Assembly: GCA_051814705.1 (NCBI GenBank) | Contig: JBPWQW010000001.1 | Location: 558,001 to 622,000, forward strand | Source: Geojedonia sp051814705 | GTDB lineage: Bacteria; Bacteroidota; Bacteroidia; Flavobacteriales; Flavobacteriaceae | Direction: 5' to 3' | DNA: 64,000 bases | Part shown: positions 17,310 to 26,067 of the stretch, one piece after another | Layout of the letters: every line of letters starts with the position of its first letter | Numbering within the stretch: position 1 is the stretch's first letter | Made by a program: the position numbers and the translations under genes | Notes under the pieces: generated by a model | Told to the model about the DNA's origin: nothing | Database searches by the model: none | What the model saw: only the letters and a program-made list of their open reading frames with translations

Positions 17310-18413
17310 ATGCTCTCGCGTTTACAACTTGTCGCTTTCACAGTATTGATCATGACATCGTGCAAAAACGATAAAAGGTCTACACTTGCAAATACTTCGA
17401 ATATCGAAACAAGCCAAGATACTTTAATTTTTCCCGAAGAAACCCATTTTAAATCGATCAAGCAAATTACATTTGGAGGAGACAATGCCGAGGCTTATTG
17501 GAGTTTTGACGACAAGCAAATTGTGTTTCAATCTAATAATAAAGCTTGGAATGTGGATTGTGACCAAATGTTTTTAATGAATGCCGGCGACACATTTGAA
17601 AATCAAATCCCACCAATGATTAGCACGGGGAAAGGGCGAACAACTTGTGCTTATTTTTTGCCAGACAATGAACATATTATTTATGCTTCTACACATTTAG
17701 GAAGTGAAAATTGTCCCGATACCCCTTTACGCCAAAACGGCAAATATGTCTGGCCAATTTATGATACTTACGATATTTTTGTTGCCGATCTAAAAGGGAA
17801 TATCGTAAATCAACTCACAAACGAACCTGGTTATGACGCCGAGGCCACCGTATCGCCCAAGGGTGATAAAATCGTATTTACTTCAACTAGAAATGGAGAC
17901 ATCGATTTGTATACTATGAATTTAGACGGAAGCAATGTAAAACAAATCACCTTTGAATTGGGCTACGATGGTGGTGCCTTCTTTTCGCCAGACGGGACAA
18001 AACTTATATTTAGATCTTCACGCCCAAAAACCGATGCCGAGATCAAAGAATACAAGGATTTATTGGTCCAAGGCTTGGTGCAACCTACTGAAATGGAGCT
18101 TTATGTTTGCGATGCCGATGGGAGCAATATGCGACAACTCACGCATTTAGGGGGCGCTAATTGGAGTCCCTTTTTTCTTCCTGATGGGAAACGGGTGTTA
18201 TTCTCTTCTAATTTTGAAGCCGAAAGAGGATTCCCTTTCAATCTTTATATGATAGATCTTGACGGTAAAAACCTTGAACGCATTACCCACAGTGAAACTT
18301 TTGACGCTTTCCCTGTGTTTTCAAATGACGGAAAACAACTTATTTTTTCTTCCAATCGAAATAACGGCGGTGGGCACGATACCAATTTGTTTTTAGCCGA
18401 ATGGGCCGATTAA
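17310..18413 (+). CDS. TolB-like WD40/PD40 beta-propeller lipoprotein
   Basis: The 367-residue protein begins with a lipoprotein signal (lipobox MTSC, Cys18). The rest is a chain of PD40-type blades, each with a strand followed by PDG/NDG turns: ITFGGDNAEAYWSFDDKQIVFQS, ATVSPKGDKIVFTSTRNGDIDLYTMNLDGSN, AFFSPDGTKLIFRSSRP, PFFLPDGKRVLFSSN and PVFSNDGKQLIFSSNRN. Such propellers resemble the TolB C-terminal domain and are common envelope lipoproteins in Bacteroidota, often of unknown ligand. No catalytic dipeptidyl-peptidase domain is attached. It converges with the outer-membrane barrel gene, one base apart. Binding partner unknown. Confidence 0.85.
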   Translation: MLSRLQLVAFTVLIMTSCKNDKRSTLANTSNIETSQDTLIFPEETHFKSIKQITFGGDNAEAYWSFDDKQIVFQSNNKAWNVDCDQMFLMNAGDTFENQIPPMISTGKGRTTCAYFLPDNEHIIYASTHLGSENCPDTPLRQNGKYVWPIYDTYDIFVADLKGNIVNQLTNEPGYDAEATVSPKGDKIVFTSTRNGDIDLYTMNLDGSNVKQITFELGYDGGAFFSPDGTKLIFRSSRPKTDAEIKEYKDLLVQGLVQPTEMELYVCDADGSNMRQLTHLGGANWSPFFLPDGKRVLFSSNFEAERGFPFNLYMIDLDGKNLERITHSETFDAFPVFSNDGKQLIFSSNRNNGGGHDTNLFLAEWAD

Positions 18414-18414
18414 A

Positions 18415-20820
18415 TTAATTGTTCTCTTTTAATCGTTCGCGCTCTTTGATATCCTTGGTCTGCGAATTAGTTTTTAAGTTGGTGTTCCCAAAATTATATC
18501 TAAATCCAAGTTTGATAAGCCGGCTATCTAAGCTTGTGCGAATAGAACTAAATTGATTGAGATACCGCGTAGAATCATTGTAATCTTGGCTGTTAAACAA
18601 GTCTTCGGCCACAAGCGAGATTACTGCCTTTTTGCCCATTATGGATTTAGATATGGAAAAACTCGACACCCATCGGTCTTCAACGATCCTAAAACCCTGA
18701 AGATTCTTGCCAACATAGTATACTGTAACGTTTGCATTTAAGCTTCTGTCCTTTAAAAAAGTAAAACTGTTCTGCAAAACGCTATAGTTGGACCATTGGT
18801 TTTGGTTAACAACATTAGCGTCAAAAACGGTTTGGTCTTCTATATTATAGAACGAGGTTAAAAAATAAATTGACCAATCTTTTGCTGCATAAAAATTAAC
18901 TCCAAAATCAAAACCATACTCTATGGTTTTATCAAAATTTAAAGGTGTAAACAACAAGGACTTAGTTGTATTATCCTGCCTCGGTAAGACATAAATGTTG
19001 TTATTTATGTTCTTATAATAAGCTTCTAAAACAAAATGATCCAGTATGGACGTCCCAAAAACCATATGATCTGTAATTATGGATTTCAAGTTTGGATTTC
19101 CCACAAATGCATTATTGTCGTTGTAAAAAAACCGAAACGGATTTAAGTTTTGATAATTGGGTCTCTCAATACTTCGTTTGTAGTTGGTGTAAAGACTAAG
19201 TTTCTGAATAGGCTTAAAGCTTACGCTTGCGGCAGGAAACCAATCCAAGTAATCTTGCGTGTTGGTTTGGTTATTAAAAATTGATTTGCTTTTAATATTG
19301 GTTTGCTCTGCTCTTAGACCTAATGTAATATCCCATTTTTCCCAGCCTTTTGAATAGTTAACATAAGCAGCTTGAATCTCTTCTCTATAGTCAAAATCGT
19401 CGGTATTATTAACATCCAAAACTTCTTGTCCATTAACAATATCATATTGTGATGTGGCGCTATTGGTTTCTATACGCGATGTTTTTATTCCTGTTTCAAA
19501 ACTAGCGGCATCACTAACAGGTAAATGGTAATCAACCTTGCCCGCAATTATTTCGGTGTTTTGGTTGTTGATCGTGTTAAAAGCCGTAGTTTCTATAAAT
19601 GAACCATCGTCTTCATAATAATTACTGACAACATTTTGATTTTGTTTATAATTGTAATCTGTGAAATGGGCATTTAGTGATAGTTCTCCTTTTGAAAATT
19701 GATGTACAAAACCAAGGTCAAAACCTAAATTGTGTTTTTTATCCTGTTCCAAATTGTTTGAATCATAATAAAAATCTAAATTTTTTGCCGCATCAAAAAC
19801 GTTAGTGGTGTTAGCTTTTTTATACTTGTAATGGGGAAGCAATAACATGTTTGACGATAGGCTCAACGTGTTGTTGTTGTTAATAGCATAGTCAAAGTTC
19901 ACGTTAAACGTGTGGGTTTGTGTCCATTTATTTCTATTTGTTTCGGATTGCCAATATTCATCAATATTTTGATTATCGTCAAAATAATTGATGTTTTCGC
20001 TATCGTCTCTATTTACTTTACTATCCGTATAACTGTAATTAGCATAAAAATTTATCTTTTCAGATTTAAAAAAATGGCTGGTCCCACCATTATAAATTGG
20101 AAATACCCCCTGTGTGTAGTTAGCAAAAACATTGCCTCTGTAACCCGTTACCAAGTTTTTGCTCATGACGATATTTACAACTACACCACTGGAAGCATCG
20201 TATTTTGCTGATGGATTAGTAATGACTTCTATAGATTTAACGGCGTTAGCTGAAGAGCTTTCCAATAGCTGCGTTAATTCTGAAGCCGATATATTGACTT
20301 TCTTGTTATTAATATAAATGGTCGGGGTAGAATTTTTGACTGAGATTGTATTGTTGAGAACCATAACCCCCGGAGTGCTTTTTAAAACCTGAAGCATATT
20401 TCCTTCAATCAAGGCTGAGTTTTCAACATTAAAAACCAATCTATCGGCTTCTTTTTTAAGCGTTGGCCTTTTAAACACTAGAGTTACAGCTTCGAGGCTT
20501 TGAGTTTCTTCTTGTAGGGTAATTGTTCCTAAATTTAAATCCCCTTCAAGAGAAATCGCCTTTAAAACTTCTATATACCCAATAAAACTGATTTTAATAG
20601 TATAGCTGTTTTTATTAAATGTGCTCATTCTAAAAATGCCCTGATCGTCTGTAGAAGTTCCTGTAATTGCTGTAGAGTCTTGTTGTGTCATTAAAAGAAC
20701 ATTAGCAAATGAAATTGGCGAACCTTGTTCGTCCACAACTTTTCCAAAAACAGAAAACTCTTGGCTAAAACCGAAAACCGAAATACAACAGAAAAGAAAA
20801 AAAAGGGGTTTAAATTTCAA
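18415..20820 (-). CDS. Outer-membrane beta-barrel family protein with carboxypeptidase-regulatory-like and plug domains
   Basis: This 801-residue protein has a signal peptide ending at GFSQ, a carboxypeptidase-regulatory-like domain (GKVVDEQGSPISFANVLLM), a plug-like domain at ~115-215 (NISVKNSTPTIYINNKKVNIS, SIEVITNPSAKYDASSGVVVNIV) and a long barrel with the OMP_b-brl_3 pattern (YTNYKRSIERPNYQNLNPFRFFYNDNNAFVGNPNL). It resembles TonB-dependent receptors but is a distinct branch, and no SusD partner is present, so a role in glycan import is not supported. The C-terminal tail after the barrel is charged (KERERLKENN). Confidence 0.88.
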   Translation of the reverse strand: MKFKPLFFLFCCISVFGFSQEFSVFGKVVDEQGSPISFANVLLMTQQDSTAITGTSTDDQGIFRMSTFNKNSYTIKISFIGYIEVLKAISLEGDLNLGTITLQEETQSLEAVTLVFKRPTLKKEADRLVFNVENSALIEGNMLQVLKSTPGVMVLNNTISVKNSTPTIYINNKKVNISASELTQLLESSSANAVKSIEVITNPSAKYDASSGVVVNIVMSKNLVTGYRGNVFANYTQGVFPIYNGGTSHFFKSEKINFYANYSYTDSKVNRDDSENINYFDDNQNIDEYWQSETNRNKWTQTHTFNVNFDYAINNNNTLSLSSNMLLLPHYKYKKANTTNVFDAAKNLDFYYDSNNLEQDKKHNLGFDLGFVHQFSKGELSLNAHFTDYNYKQNQNVVSNYYEDDGSFIETTAFNTINNQNTEIIAGKVDYHLPVSDAASFETGIKTSRIETNSATSQYDIVNGQEVLDVNNTDDFDYREEIQAAYVNYSKGWEKWDITLGLRAEQTNIKSKSIFNNQTNTQDYLDWFPAASVSFKPIQKLSLYTNYKRSIERPNYQNLNPFRFFYNDNNAFVGNPNLKSIITDHMVFGTSILDHFVLEAYYKNINNNIYVLPRQDNTTKSLLFTPLNFDKTIEYGFDFGVNFYAAKDWSIYFLTSFYNIEDQTVFDANVVNQNQWSNYSVLQNSFTFLKDRSLNANVTVYYVGKNLQGFRIVEDRWVSSFSISKSIMGKKAVISLVAEDLFNSQDYNDSTRYLNQFSSIRTSLDSRLIKLGFRYNFGNTNLKTNSQTKDIKERERLKENN

Positions 20821-20907
20821 GCTTTATTAATTTAATAATGCTGCAATATACTATTTGTTTTAGACTTTTAGTTACGGTTTTTCCTCAATTAGGGCTTTCT
20901 TGTAAGG

Positions 20908-20915
20908 CAAAAATA
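20908..20915 (-). promoter_or_regulatory. -7 promoter box of the outer-membrane barrel gene
   Basis: TATTTTTG on the minus strand, about 88 nt upstream of the start at 20820. Confidence 0.4.
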
Positions 20916-20942
20916 AAAACTCCTAAAGCTCAATAAATCAAT

Positions 20943-20950
20943 TATATTTG
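20943..20950 (+). promoter_or_regulatory. -7 promoter box of lepA
   Basis: TATATTTG is an exact TAnnTTTG match, 29 nt before the lepA ATG. Confidence 0.6.
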
Positions 20951-20979
20951 CAAAATCTATAGTTGGAAGAACGAGCATT

Positions 20980-22776
20980 ATGAAGCACATTAGAAATTTT
21001 TGCATTATTGCGCACATCGATCACGGTAAGAGCACTCTGGCTGACAGGCTGTTGGACTTTACGGGCTCGGTTACCGATAGGGAAAAACAGGATCAACTCT
21101 TGGACAATATGGATTTGGAGCGCGAGCGCGGCATCACCATTAAGTCTCACGCCATACAAATGGACTATACCTATAAAGGTGAGCAATATGTTTTAAACCT
21201 TATAGACACTCCTGGCCATGTCGATTTTTCTTATGAAGTGTCTCGCTCCATTGCAGCCTGCGAAGGTGCTTTACTCATTATTGACGCAGCACAAAGCATT
21301 CAGGCACAAACTATTTCAAACTTGTATTTGGCCTTAGAAAATGATTTGGAAATTATTCCGGTACTAAATAAAATAGATTTGCCTAGCGCCAATCCAGAAG
21401 AAGTCACTGATGATATCGTAGATCTGCTAGGTTGTGAACCTTCCGAAATCATACCAGCAAGTGCCAAAACCGGGATAGGAATAGAGGAAATTCTAGCAGC
21501 GATCATTGAACGTATCCCGCCACCAAAGGGAAATGTAGATGAACCGCTACAGGCTTTGATTTTTGATTCCGTTTACAACCCATTCAGGGGAGTTGAAACC
21601 TATTTTAGGGTTAAAAATGGTTCCATCAAAAAAAACCAACTTATTAAATTTATTGCTACAGGAAAAACCTATAATGCTGATGAGGTTGGGACTTTAAGAT
21701 TAAAACAATTTCCGAGAAATGAAATCAAAGCGGGGGATGTTGGATATTTGATTACAGGAATAAAAGAAGCTAAAGAAGTAAAGGTTGGAGACACCATTAC
21801 CGATGCCAAAAATCCAACTAAAAACGCCATTTCTGGTTTTGAAGATGTAAAGCCAATGGTTTTTGCCGGCATCTATCCTGTGGAGACCGAGGACTACGAA
21901 GAGCTTCGAAATTCGATGGAAAAATTACAGCTTAATGACGCTTCTTTGGTTTTTACGCCTGAAAGTTCGGCTGCCTTAGGTTTTGGCTTTCGATGCGGCT
22001 TTTTAGGAATGCTCCATATGGAAATCATTCAAGAACGGTTGGAGCGCGAATTTGATATGACTGTCATTACTACAGTTCCCAACGTATCGTATAACGCTTA
22101 TACACGTAAAGATGTAGACAAGCCCATTATTGTAAACAATCCTTCGGACTTACCCGACCCTTCAGGTTTGGATCGTGTTGAAGAACCCTATATTAAAGCA
22201 TCAATCATAACAAAATCAGATTTTATTGGCAACATTATGTCCTTGTGCATTGATAAACGAGGACAAATTACCAATCAAACTTATTTGACACCTGAACGGG
22301 TTGAATTGAATTTTGATATGCCTTTAGCCGAAATTGTCTTTGACTTTTACGATCGGTTAAAAACTGTTTCAAAGGGCTATGCTTCTTTTGATTATTCTCC
22401 TATAGGAATGCGTGTGTCAAAATTAGTTCGTGTGGATATCTTATTGAACTCTCAACCGGTTGATGCACTTTCCGCACTAATTCATGCTGATAACGCCCAT
22501 AATATTGGAAAAAGAATGTGTGAAAAATTGAGAGAATTGATACCGCGTCAACAATTTGATATTCCTATTCAGGCTGCGATTGGCGCAAAAATCATTTCTA
22601 GAGAAACTATAAAGGCACTTCGAAAAGATGTAACCGCAAAATGTTATGGTGGTGATATCTCCCGTAAGCGTAAATTATTAGAAAAGCAGAAAAAAGGCAA
22701 AAAACGTATGAGGCAAGTAGGAAATGTAGAAATTCCCCAACAAGCTTTTATGGCCGTACTAAAGCTAAATGATTAA
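20980..22776 (+). CDS. lepA: Elongation factor 4 (LepA)
   Basis: EF4 is a ribosome-associated GTPase that acts in translation initiation and back-translocation. The 598 residues match the family length. Seen GTP-binding motifs: AHIDHGKST (residues 11-19), switch II DTPGHVDF and NKIDLP. The LepA-specific C-terminus is present (RKDVTAKCYGGDISRKRKLLEKQKKGKKRMRQVG). The stop overlaps by 4 bases (TTAA) with the stop of the small membrane-protein gene on the other strand. Confidence 0.97.
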   Translation: MKHIRNFCIIAHIDHGKSTLADRLLDFTGSVTDREKQDQLLDNMDLERERGITIKSHAIQMDYTYKGEQYVLNLIDTPGHVDFSYEVSRSIAACEGALLIIDAAQSIQAQTISNLYLALENDLEIIPVLNKIDLPSANPEEVTDDIVDLLGCEPSEIIPASAKTGIGIEEILAAIIERIPPPKGNVDEPLQALIFDSVYNPFRGVETYFRVKNGSIKKNQLIKFIATGKTYNADEVGTLRLKQFPRNEIKAGDVGYLITGIKEAKEVKVGDTITDAKNPTKNAISGFEDVKPMVFAGIYPVETEDYEELRNSMEKLQLNDASLVFTPESSAALGFGFRCGFLGMLHMEIIQERLEREFDMTVITTVPNVSYNAYTRKDVDKPIIVNNPSDLPDPSGLDRVEEPYIKASIITKSDFIGNIMSLCIDKRGQITNQTYLTPERVELNFDMPLAEIVFDFYDRLKTVSKGYASFDYSPIGMRVSKLVRVDILLNSQPVDALSALIHADNAHNIGKRMCEKLRELIPRQQFDIPIQAAIGAKIISRETIKALRKDVTAKCYGGDISRKRKLLEKQKKGKKRMRQVGNVEIPQQAFMAVLKLND

Positions 22777-22922
22777 TCCTTTTTTGTTTTGCCTAGAAAA
22801 AGTAGCGCAATAATGACAAAACCAATCCCTGTAAAAATAGGTGGTTTTGCTCCCATATTTGCGCCTAGATAAACCATTACAATAGCCACAATTACTAAAA
22901 GAATTAATAATATCTGTTTCAT
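22773..22922 (-). CDS. Small two-helix membrane protein, 49 residues
   Basis: The minus strand encodes a 49-residue protein beginning MKQILLILLVIVAIVMVYLG, then a short polar/proline loop (ANMGAKPP), a second hydrophobic stretch (IFTGIGFVIIALLFLG) and a basic tail KTKKD. This is a clear helical hairpin with a positive-inside tail. It converges with lepA, sharing four bases at the stops. The clean start, helix pattern and lysine tail suggest a real gene, but no function can be assigned. Confidence 0.65.
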   Translation of the reverse strand: MKQILLILLVIVAIVMVYLGANMGAKPPIFTGIGFVIIALLFLGKTKKD

Positions 22923-22989
22923 CTGTTTATGTTTGATTAGCGTTTTCGCTGTATGACGGATTTAACAAATTGCACCCTTTTTTGAATTC

Positions 22990-24831
22990 TTAAACTTTGT
23001 CTAAGCCTAAGCGTTTACCCAAATAAACCAAATTCCATCCTTTTTCAATTTTATCCATATTACTGTTATAAGAAGAAATAATATGAAATTCACCTTCCTT
23101 ATCCTTTAAAAATAAAGGTACAATATATTTATCTTTTTTGATGATTTCGATCAATTCGGCGTAATGTGTTTTCCCAGTTAATTGTATCTCATTAATTGAT
23201 GGGTATTTATTAGCAACTTCAGTTAAAGAATTAAAATCATCCGTATGCGAAAACAACCCTTCCTTAGGACTTTCTTTTTCGTCACTAATCTCATCCGAAG
23301 AAATCAATCTAAACGCCCCGTGTTCACCAAAATGTTTGCTAAATTTATTAATTGCATACTTGTTGATGTCGGTATTCCCGGTTAAAGCCATTAAATATCC
23401 AATATCATTTAGTTCGATGTTGTCTGCTAATTTATCTGAATAAATGTTCGTGTTTATCGCTTCCAATTTCAGTTCATGAGCTTTACTTATATTACTTAAA
23501 TTGCTGTCGATTAAAACCACATGCCTGCCGTTGGATTCTAAATAATGTCCCAAGATTCGAGATACTTTTGATGCCCCTACAATTAAAATACCACCCGATT
23601 TAGTTAAAAACACCCCTAGCATTTTGGCAAATATTCTTGCGGTTGTGGCGTTTAATAAAACGGTTCCCAGTACAATCATAAAAACCAATGGGGTGATGTA
23701 TTCTGCACCAGGCACGCCATTTTTGGCCAACTTTAATCCAAATAAAGAAGCGATACCAGCAGCAACAATACCTCGCGGGCCCACCCAGCTGATAAAGATT
23801 TTCTCATTCATTTTTAACTTAGAACCATAAGTGCTTAAAAACACGCCAATAGGCCGGATGAGAAACACAACTATTCCAAATAAAATCGCAGCATTCCAAT
23901 TGTAAACTAACAATAGGTCTTCAAAATTAATATTGGCTGCAAGCAAAATAAATAAGATGGAAATCAGCAATACGCTTAAGGATTCCTTAAAGTATAAAAG
24001 TTCTTTTAAGTAAGAAGATTTGGAGTTTCCTAAAACCATTCCCATAACCACAACAGCTAATAGCCCCGATTCGTGGGCAAAAGCGTCAGATAATACAAAA
24101 ACTCCCAAAACTAAAGCTAGGGTAAACACATTTAATAGGTAGTGTGGAATCCATTTTTTATTAATTGAGAGGTTTAGGGCGTGAGCAAATGTAAACCCAA
24201 AACTAGAGCCAAAAAGCACAATTTTACCAAACTCAATAAATACGGTCTTAGTAAATTCTCCCCCTGTTCCGGCATCAACACTAATAAATTCAAATACCAA
24301 TACGGCAACTAAGGCTCCTATGGGATCAATTAAAATCCCTTCCCATTTCAAAACAGCCGAAACATCCTTTTTTAATGGAATATTTCTTAAAATTGGAGTG
24401 ATCACTGTGGGTCCAGTTACAATAATTAAAGCTGAAAAGAGAAAAGACATTTCCCAGCTTAAATAAAAAATAAAATGCGCTCCAATTGCAGCGCAGAAAA
24501 AAGTAACCAAAGAACCAATTGTAATAAGTTTGGTAATAACCGGCCCAACATGTTTGACTTCTTTCGTTCTTAGTGTTAAACCGCCCTCAAATAAGATAAT
24601 GCTAATAGCCAGTGATACAAAATAAAAGAGGCTTTCGCCAGGAAATAATCCTTCGTGCCCATTCCATTGTGGCTCTATCCATTTTGTTTTATCTTCAGTT
24701 ATAAATTCGGCGGCGATTGGACCCACCAGTAACCCGATTAAAATTAAAGGTAAAATAGCTGGAATTTTAAGTCTCCATGCCACCCATTGAGCCATAATAC
24801 CCAAAATAATAATTCCAGCAAGTTCTAACAT
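22990..24831 (-). CDS. CPA-family Na+(K+)/H+ antiporter with C-terminal TrkA-N/RCK-like region
   Basis: The first ~400 residues form a 12-13 helix antiporter of the NhaP type (AWRLKIPAILPLILIGLLVGP; LFEGGLTLR; IVTGPTVITPIL; the conserved Asp in ILIDPIGALVAVLVFEF; SWVGPRGIVAAGIASLFGL). Residues ~408-440 start a nucleotide-binding Rossmann region (GGILIVGASKVSRILGHYLE) whose glycine pattern is degenerate, followed by ~150 residues of regulatory domain. Such antiporters export Na+ or K+ in exchange for protons, and the C-terminal domain usually gates activity. It is a single-gene unit preceded by a 359-nt gap. Confidence 0.92.
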   Translation of the reverse strand: MLELAGIIILGIMAQWVAWRLKIPAILPLILIGLLVGPIAAEFITEDKTKWIEPQWNGHEGLFPGESLFYFVSLAISIILFEGGLTLRTKEVKHVGPVITKLITIGSLVTFFCAAIGAHFIFYLSWEMSFLFSALIIVTGPTVITPILRNIPLKKDVSAVLKWEGILIDPIGALVAVLVFEFISVDAGTGGEFTKTVFIEFGKIVLFGSSFGFTFAHALNLSINKKWIPHYLLNVFTLALVLGVFVLSDAFAHESGLLAVVVMGMVLGNSKSSYLKELLYFKESLSVLLISILFILLAANINFEDLLLVYNWNAAILFGIVVFLIRPIGVFLSTYGSKLKMNEKIFISWVGPRGIVAAGIASLFGLKLAKNGVPGAEYITPLVFMIVLGTVLLNATTARIFAKMLGVFLTKSGGILIVGASKVSRILGHYLESNGRHVVLIDSNLSNISKAHELKLEAINTNIYSDKLADNIELNDIGYLMALTGNTDINKYAINKFSKHFGEHGAFRLISSDEISDEKESPKEGLFSHTDDFNSLTEVANKYPSINEIQLTGKTHYAELIEIIKKDKYIVPLFLKDKEGEFHIISSYNSNMDKIEKGWNLVYLGKRLGLDKV

Positions 24832-25077
24832 GTTTGTATTTAGTGTTAGTTAAAAAAAGTAAAGTTAGTGAATATTACCGGTTTTTTAAGATCAGCCGAT
24901 CTTGACTAAGTCCATTTTTATGAGAATCTACCTATATTCAAGTGCAAGAAGTTCTCGAATTCCGTCTTTCTTTTTTGAGTTGACAAGATTCCATAAATCA
25001 TACCCTAATAAAGTTTATTATATGGTTTCAAGGGCGTTATAATGTGTTTTGTAATATAAAGTTAATAGATATACTAG

Positions 25078-25100
25078 GGTAGAATTTTTGCAATTCTACC
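25078..25100. promoter_or_regulatory. Perfect 9-bp hairpin in the divergent gap
   Basis: GGTAGAATT, loop TTTGC, AATTCTACC. No T-run follows on either strand, so it is not an ordinary terminator; it may be a protein-binding site for the divergent pair. Confidence 0.4.
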
Positions 25101-25177
25101 AAAATAAGGTTCTTGCATTCAACTTTTAAAAATCCCAATTATTTCTTAACCTACTCATGAAGTACTAATCTATTTAT

Positions 25178-25185
25178 TATCTTCG
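25178..25185 (+). promoter_or_regulatory. Variant -7 box next to the MBL hydrolase start
   Basis: TATCTTCG, one base off TAnnTTTG, 5 nt before the ATG at 25191; implies a leaderless mRNA if used. Confidence 0.4.
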
Positions 25186-25190
25186 CTTCA

Positions 25191-26048
25191 ATGAAGTTAT
25201 ATCCCATAAATTGTGGAAATTTTAAGCTAGACGGAGGTGCCATGTTTGGAGTGGTGCCCAAATCGTTATGGCAAAAAACCAATCCTGCAGACGTCAATAA
25301 TATGATTGACATTGCCACGCGTAGTTTACTGATTGAAGATGGAAATCGGCTAATTTTAATTGATACAGGAATGGGAAACAAACAGAGTGATAAATTTTTT
25401 GGCTACTACCATCTCTGGGGAAATGATACTATAGATAAGTCCCTAAAGCAATACGGGTTTCATCGTCATGATATTACCGATGTATTTATGACGCATCTTC
25501 ATTTTGACCATTGCGGAGGAAGTATCCAATGGAACAACGACCGAACAGGCTATGAGCCCGCATTTAAAAATGCCCTATATTGGAGTAATGAAGACCATTG
25601 GGAATGGGCTACTAAACCCAATAAAAGAGAAAAGGCATCGTTTTTAGAAGAAAACATTATCCCAATAGAAAAAAGTGCTCAGCTCAAATTTGTGTCACTT
25701 CCGGGAAATAACCTATTAAAAAAGAGCGAACTGGGATTCGATATTTTCTTTGCCAATGGGCATACCGACAAACAAATGATTCCTATGATTCAATATAAAG
25801 GTAATACCGTTTGTTTTATGGCTGATTTGTTACCTACGGTAGGGCACTTGCCCATCCCTTTTGTAATGGGATATGACACGAGACCCCTGCTAACTTTAGG
25901 TGAAAAAGAACACTTTTTAAACCTTGCTGCTCGCAATAATTATTATTTGTTTTTAGAGCATGATGCACATAACGAAATTATAACTGTTCAACCTACCGAA
26001 AAGGGGGTAAGGCTTAAGGAAGCTTTAACCTGCAAAGACGTTTTTTAA
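25191..26048 (+). CDS. Metallo-beta-lactamase-fold hydrolase
   Basis: The 285-residue protein has the two-metal site THLHFDHCGG (His102, His104, Asp106, His107), a further His in ANGHTDKQMIP, Asp in CFMADLLP and a late His in FLEHDAH. The overall layout is like N-acyl-homoserine lactonase/AttM-type and related hydrolases, with no signal peptide, so it should be cytoplasmic. Substrate cannot be told from sequence. It is followed after 19 nt by the subtilisin-like lipoprotein gene and probably shares its transcript. Confidence 0.88.
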   Translation: MKLYPINCGNFKLDGGAMFGVVPKSLWQKTNPADVNNMIDIATRSLLIEDGNRLILIDTGMGNKQSDKFFGYYHLWGNDTIDKSLKQYGFHRHDITDVFMTHLHFDHCGGSIQWNNDRTGYEPAFKNALYWSNEDHWEWATKPNKREKASFLEENIIPIEKSAQLKFVSLPGNNLLKKSELGFDIFFANGHTDKQMIPMIQYKGNTVCFMADLLPTVGHLPIPFVMGYDTRPLLTLGEKEHFLNLAARNNYYLFLEHDAHNEIITVQPTEKGVRLKEALTCKDVF

Positions 26049-26067
26049 AATTAACCCAAATCACACC

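Larger units (their letters stand above)
24832..25190. other. 359-nt intergenic region between antiporter and MBL hydrolase genes
   Basis: No coding frame of note is seen. It holds a small palindrome (AAGATC-AGCC-GATCTT, 24889-24904), a perfect 9-bp hairpin at 25078-25100, and at its right end a -7-like box for the hydrolase gene. Both genes diverge from it, so both promoters should lie here. Confidence 0.5.

Noticed and set aside
24889..24904. AAGATC/GATCTT palindrome as a terminator
   Set aside because: Stem is only 6 bp and no T run follows in either direction of transcription leaving a gene; both neighbours diverge from it.
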